Source: CAYPCH01 sp964409165
Lineage (GTDB): Bacteria > Bacillota > Clostridia > Acetivibrionales > Acetivibrionaceae
Assembly (NCBI GenBank): GCA_964409165.1
Contig: CAYPCH010000137.1
Coordinates: forward strand, 1 to 9,518
Direction: 5' to 3'
DNA: 9,518 nt
In this document: in pieces, positions 6,388 to 9,518 of the stretch
Layout of the letters: the number at the start of each line of letters is the position of its first letter
Numbering within the stretch: the stretch's first letter is position 1
Program-made: the position numbers and the translations under genes
Notes under the pieces: model-generated
Databases searched by the model: none
What the model was told of the DNA's origin: nothing
Seen by the model: the letters and a program-made list of their open reading frames with translations, nothing else

Positions 6388-6515
6388 AAGTGTTTTTGTG
6401 GGAAAATGTAATTTAATTATTTTTACATAATTTTAAGTTAATTTAATAAGATAAGTTAATATTTCTAATAAAATATGTTAAACTTAATTCATATATTTTT
6501 ATACGGGTGATTTAT

Positions 6516-8456
6516 ATGAATTATGGTTTTATAAGAGTAGCAGCTGCAGTTCCGGAGCTTAAAGTAGCCGATTGCGAATATAATGCTGGATGTATTATTG
6601 ATATGATTAACAGTGCTTGTGATAAAGGGGTTAAAATAATCGTTTTTCCCGAGCTTTCGATAACGGCATACACCTGCGCAGACCTGTTCCATCAGGATAC
6701 GCTTCTTGAGGATGCCCAGAGTCAGCTTTGCAGAATAATGGAGAAGACTGCAAAGAGCAGTATTATTTCAATTGTGGGTTTGCCTATAACCTTGGACAGC
6801 CAGTTGTATAATTGTGCAGTTGTAATTCAGTCGGGAAAATTGTTGGGTGTGGTACCTAAAACATACATCCCGAATCACAGTGAGTTTTATGAGCAGAGGT
6901 GGTTTGCAACAGGAAACAAAGCGGTGAGCAGTACTGTGTTTCTATGCGGTCGAGAGGTACCCTTTGGGACAGATCTTGTTTTTGAAGATATATTTCAAAA
7001 AAACATATGTTTTGGCATTGAAATATGTGAAGACCTATGGGTTCCTGTTCCTCCAAGCTCTTATCTTGCTATGAACGGCGCATCAATTATTTTCAATCTT
7101 TCGGCAAGCAATGAGATAATCGGCAAGTATGAATATAGGAAGGAACTGGTCAGGCAACAGTCAGCTAAATGTATAGCAGGCTATATTTATACTTCCTCAA
7201 ACATAAATGAGTCAACTACCGATGTGCTTTTCGGAGGACATGCTCTGATATCCGAATACGGCAAGGTACTTGGCGAATCTGAAAGGTTTTTATTTGAAGA
7301 GCAACTTATATATTCTGAGATTGACTTTCAGAAATTACAGAGCGACCGGCGTAAAAACACAAGTTTTCTGGAGTGTATGCCTGTGGGTGAAAGAACATAC
7401 AGGAGAGTTCAGTTTGAACTTGGGAAGCCTGATAACGGTAGTCTTTCAAGGTATATTGACCCGAATCCCTTTGTACCTTCAAGTACAATCATCAGAGATA
7501 AAAGATGCAGCGAGATTTTTTCTGTCCAGACATCAGCCCTTGCAAAAAGAATGAAGCACACGGGATTGAAGCATGCTGTTATAGGGGTTTCCGGAGGACT
7601 TGACTCCACATTGGCCCTTCTTGTAACAGTTAAAGCCTTTGACAAGCTGAATATTTCCCGTGAGAACATAATTGCAGTTACAATGCCGGGTTTTGGAACA
7701 ACCAATGAGACGTATACAAATGCAGTTAATCTCATGAAATCGCTTAAGGTAAGTTTACGGGAAATAAATATTAAAGATGCCTGCCTTCAGCACTTTAAGG
7801 ATATAGGGCATGATGCTACAGTGCACGATGTTACATATGAAAATGTGCAGGCACGGGAACGGACTCAGATTCTTATGGATATGGCAAATAAAACAGGAGG
7901 ACTTGTTATAGGTACCGGTGACTTGTCGGAATTGGCTTTGGGCTGGTGCACCTATAATGGAGATCATATGTCCATGTATTCTGTAAACTGTAGTATACCC
8001 AAGACCCTTGTAAAATTTCTTGTAAGGTGGGTTGCGAACAATATGGTAAATAGTATGACGAAGGATGTGTTGTATAAAATTCTTGATACCCCTATTTCGC
8101 CAGAGCTTCTTCCGCCGGATGAAAAAGGGGAGATAAACCAGAAAACAGAAGATATCGTAGGGCCTTATGAACTTCATGATTTTTTTCTGTATCACATGCT
8201 AAGATATGGTGCATCTCCAAGTAAAATAATGTTCCTTGCAAAAACGGCTTTTAGGGATAATTATAAAGAGGATGAAATTAAAAAATGCCTTCGTATATTC
8301 CTGAAAAGGTTTTTTAGCCAACAGTTTAAAAGGTCATGCCTGCCGGATGGACCAAAAGTAGGTTCAATAAGCCTTTCACCAAGGGGTGACTGGCGTATGC
8401 CGAGTGATGCCCAAGCAAATAGTTGGCTTAATGATTTGGACAGAGGTGAGGAATGA
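6516..8456 (+). CDS. nadE: Glutamine-dependent NAD+ synthetase
   Basis: Catalyses the last step of NAD synthesis: deamido-NAD is adenylated by ATP and amidated with ammonia released from glutamine. The 646-residue protein has both parts. The N-terminal nitrilase-fold glutaminase (about 1-270) has the triad E46 (FPELS), K115 (VPKTY) and C171 (EICEDLW). The C-terminal synthetase (about 315-640) has the ATP-binding loop SGGLDS (359-364) and GTGDLSELALGW (from about 466). I chose ATG 6516, not the upstream in-frame GTG 6507. The GTG lies inside GGGTGAT (6505-6511), which makes a sensible ribosome binding site for the ATG, and family members start near MxYGFxRVAAA. The stop codon overlaps the next gene by ATGA. 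The order of triad residues and spacing match long glutamine-dependent forms such as that of Mycobacterium tuberculosis. Confidence 0.97.
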   Translation: MNYGFIRVAAAVPELKVADCEYNAGCIIDMINSACDKGVKIIVFPELSITAYTCADLFHQDTLLEDAQSQLCRIMEKTAKSSIISIVGLPITLDSQLYNCAVVIQSGKLLGVVPKTYIPNHSEFYEQRWFATGNKAVSSTVFLCGREVPFGTDLVFEDIFQKNICFGIEICEDLWVPVPPSSYLAMNGASIIFNLSASNEIIGKYEYRKELVRQQSAKCIAGYIYTSSNINESTTDVLFGGHALISEYGKVLGESERFLFEEQLIYSEIDFQKLQSDRRKNTSFLECMPVGERTYRRVQFELGKPDNGSLSRYIDPNPFVPSSTIIRDKRCSEIFSVQTSALAKRMKHTGLKHAVIGVSGGLDSTLALLVTVKAFDKLNISRENIIAVTMPGFGTTNETYTNAVNLMKSLKVSLREINIKDACLQHFKDIGHDATVHDVTYENVQARERTQILMDMANKTGGLVIGTGDLSELALGWCTYNGDHMSMYSVNCSIPKTLVKFLVRWVANNMVNSMTKDVLYKILDTPISPELLPPDEKGEINQKTEDIVGPYELHDFFLYHMLRYGASPSKIMFLAKTAFRDNYKEDEIKKCLRIFLKRFFSQQFKRSCLPDGPKVGSISLSPRGDWRMPSDAQANSWLNDLDRGEE

Positions 8457-8884
8457 GAATTCTTGTTGATGCAGACGCATGTCCGGTAAAGAACATAATA
8501 GTAAGGATAGCAAAGGAATACAATATACCTGTCATCATGTTTGTCGATACAAGCCATATTATAAATGACGGGTATTCAGAAGTGAAAACAGTTGATAAAT
8601 CAAGGGATTCTGTTGATATAGCCTTGATAAACAAAGTTTTGTCTGGTGACATTGTGGTTACCCAAGATTTTGGTGTTGCTGCAATGGCACTACCTAAAGG
8701 GGCAAAGGCAATAAACCAGAACGGATTGATATATTCTGACGACAATATTGACAGACTTCTCTTTGAAAGGCATATAGGGCAAAAAGTCAGACGTCATGGA
8801 GGCAGGACATCAGGTCCCGCAAAAAGAACGGAGGAAGACAATCTAAGGTTCGAGATGATGTTCAAGAGTCTAATCTTGTCTTAA
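8453..8884 (+). CDS. yqxD: UPF0178 (DUF188, YaiI/YqxD) family protein, PIN-like fold
   Basis: A 143-residue protein, normal length for the family. Family marks include the N-terminal VDADACPV (5-12) with acidic D6 and D8, then DKSRDSVDIAL (D52, D55) and TQDFGVAA (D72). The C-terminal RRHGGRTSGPAKRTEEDNLRF is also typical. DUF188 proteins are grouped with PIN-like nuclease folds and the clustered acidic residues fit a metal site, but no reaction is established to my knowledge. ATG 8453 overlaps the nadE stop (ATGA, 8453-8456). GAGGTGA (8443-8449) inside the nadE end serves as ribosome binding site, so translation is probably coupled to nadE. No terminator follows; its stop shares bases with the converging gene. 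Confidence 0.95.
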   Translation: MRILVDADACPVKNIIVRIAKEYNIPVIMFVDTSHIINDGYSEVKTVDKSRDSVDIALINKVLSGDIVVTQDFGVAAMALPKGAKAINQNGLIYSDDNIDRLLFERHIGQKVRRHGGRTSGPAKRTEEDNLRFEMMFKSLILS

Positions 8885-9093
8885 CCTACATCTTCGAGTT
8901 CTGTATCAAATTTGGTGTTAAGGAAGTTAATGTCTTTGTAAATAATATTTTCGGTATCCTCTTTTTTATTGTGAGTTTTTTTCGATTTAGCAAGATACAA
9001 TAATCTAAGACCGACTATTGACCCTGCCGATCCTATTGCTATACCCATCAGAAAACCAACGAATATACCGAGCTGAAAAATAATTGTAATCAT
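8881..9093 (-). CDS. Small glycine-zipper membrane protein, unknown function
   Basis: A 70-residue protein starting at ATG 9093 with GGTGAT (9102-9097) just upstream. An upstream in-frame TTG at 9135 would add 14 residues but has no better site. Residues about 2-33 are hydrophobic, with Gly at 9, 13, 17 and 21 and then 24 and 28, a GxxxG series suited to tight helix packing in the membrane. A basic stretch (KSKKTHNKK) follows, then an acidic tail ending TELEDVG. The N-terminus should be outside and the tail in the cytoplasm. I recognise no family. Its stop (minus-strand TAA, 8883-8881) overlaps the stop of the UPF0178 gene. The glycine pattern and ribosome binding site support a real gene, but the short length leaves some doubt. 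Confidence 0.65.
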   Translation of the reverse strand: MITIIFQLGIFVGFLMGIAIGSAGSIVGLRLLYLAKSKKTHNKKEDTENIIYKDINFLNTKFDTELEDVG

Positions 9094-9135
9094 ATTATCA
9101 CCATTTATCTTTTGTAAAAATTTTATTTCCAACAA

Positions 9136-9407
9136 ATCGCAACATTTGATTACTATCAGTCAATGCTTAATTTGTCGGATGCAAATACTTATTGCTGGTT
9201 ACACTCTTATTTTCGGCAAAATACACTATTAACTTTACATTATTTTGTATTTTTTTTCAATGATAGTTTTGTTTAATAAAACGTAGTATTAAGTAATTGC
9301 TCAATAAAAAGTACCATTATGTCATCTTTTTATCTGTTTTTGCAGTATATCTTTATTTTATGAGTTGTTTATGGCATAACTTACATTAAAAACTTTAAAA
9401 GTTTTCC
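9136..9407. other. AT-rich intergenic spacer, no supported gene
   Basis: About 270 bases of very AT-rich sequence separate the small membrane protein gene from the tRNA-His promoter. The minus-strand promoter of the small gene should lie here, but several weak matches compete and none is convincing. The only neat structure is the short palindrome AAAACTT-TAA-AAGTTTT (9389-9405). It sits directly upstream of the tRNA -35 box, where an UP element would lie. No reading frame with a ribosome binding site was seen. Confidence 0.6.
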
Positions 9408-9436
9408 TTGACAATTTTCCTTATCTATCTTAAAAT
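9408..9436 (+). promoter_or_regulatory. Sigma-A promoter of the tRNA-His gene
   Basis: TTGACA (9408-9413) is a perfect -35 box, followed after exactly 17 bases by TAAAAT (9431-9436), one base off consensus. The start point would be near 9442, leaving a short leader of about 24 bases before the tRNA. A strong promoter directly before a tRNA supports both calls. Confidence 0.85.
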
Positions 9437-9465
9437 ATGTTTGTGTCTTTTTTAAGGACTAATGC

Positions 9466-9518
<53 letters not shown>

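Larger units (their letters stand above)
6162..6515. other. Divergent intergenic region between the GH43 gene and nadE
   Basis: These 354 bases separate two divergent genes and should hold both promoters. The GH43 side holds its ribosome binding site, the 15-bp hairpin and a promoter candidate. On the nadE side (about 6400-6500) the sequence is very AT-rich. The best plus-strand match I found, TTTACA (6422-6427) with TAATAA 16 bases later (6444-6449), is too weak to annotate as a promoter. No small gene with a ribosome binding site was seen. Confidence 0.6.

Noticed and set aside
6507..6515. GTG start for nadE, three codons before ATG 6516
   Set aside because: The GTG lies within the GGGTGAT that serves as ribosome binding site for the ATG, and nothing suitable precedes the GTG.
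9094..9135. TTG start at 9135 for the small minus-strand gene
   Set aside because: TTG is rare as a start and the ATG at 9093 has GGTGAT close upstream. The extra 14 residues are not part of the hydrophobic helix.

Overview
The window looks like a chromosomal segment of a low-GC, cellulosome-producing Firmicute close to Acetivibrio (Clostridium) thermocellus. The main evidence is a secreted GH43 enzyme with a type I dockerin whose two repeats both carry the Ser-Thr recognition pair typical of that clade. Strong AGGAGG-type ribosome binding sites, a T-box leader and high A+T in the spacers fit this. No cohesin or scaffoldin gene is present, so the genus is inferred.

Layout. Positions 1-522 are the decayed 3' end of an Rhs-type polymorphic toxin gene: the Rhs core end, then an HNH/endonuclease VII-like toxin tip broken by a frameshift and stop codons. 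It is followed by a short broken reading frame (547-681) in the place of an immunity gene. A long imperfect hairpin lies at 826-883. A TTGACA-17-TATTAT promoter (933-961) then opens a valine T-box leader (about 968-1284, specifier GUA, UGGU tRNA-end bulge, intrinsic terminator). The leader controls a small two-helix membrane protein (1344-1598) and valS (1676-4339). A strong hairpin at 4362-4404 ends valS and also the converging GH43 gene.

The minus-strand gene 4464-6161 encodes an exported AbnB-like GH43 arabinanase with an N-terminal dockerin. Its leader contains a 15-bp hairpin and a plausible promoter. In the opposite direction, nadE (6516-8456, glutamine-dependent NAD+ synthetase) and a UPF0178/DUF188 gene (8453-8884) overlap by ATGA and form a translationally coupled pair. 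A small minus-strand gene (8881-9093) encodes a glycine-zipper membrane peptide and shares its stop codon bases (TTAA) with the UPF0178 gene. After an AT-rich spacer, a consensus promoter (9408-9436) drives a tRNA-His gene cut off by the window end.

The valS unit uses valine tRNA charging to set ValRS supply. The nadE pair is housekeeping, the GH43 gene belongs to plant-polysaccharide breakdown at the cell surface, and the first kilobase is a graveyard of a contact-dependent toxin/immunity module. I saw no convincing new multi-gene defence system. The most unusual items are the membrane protein placed under valine T-box control, the long hairpin beside the toxin remnant, the altered antiterminator helix, the leader hairpin of the GH43 gene and the glycine-zipper peptide.
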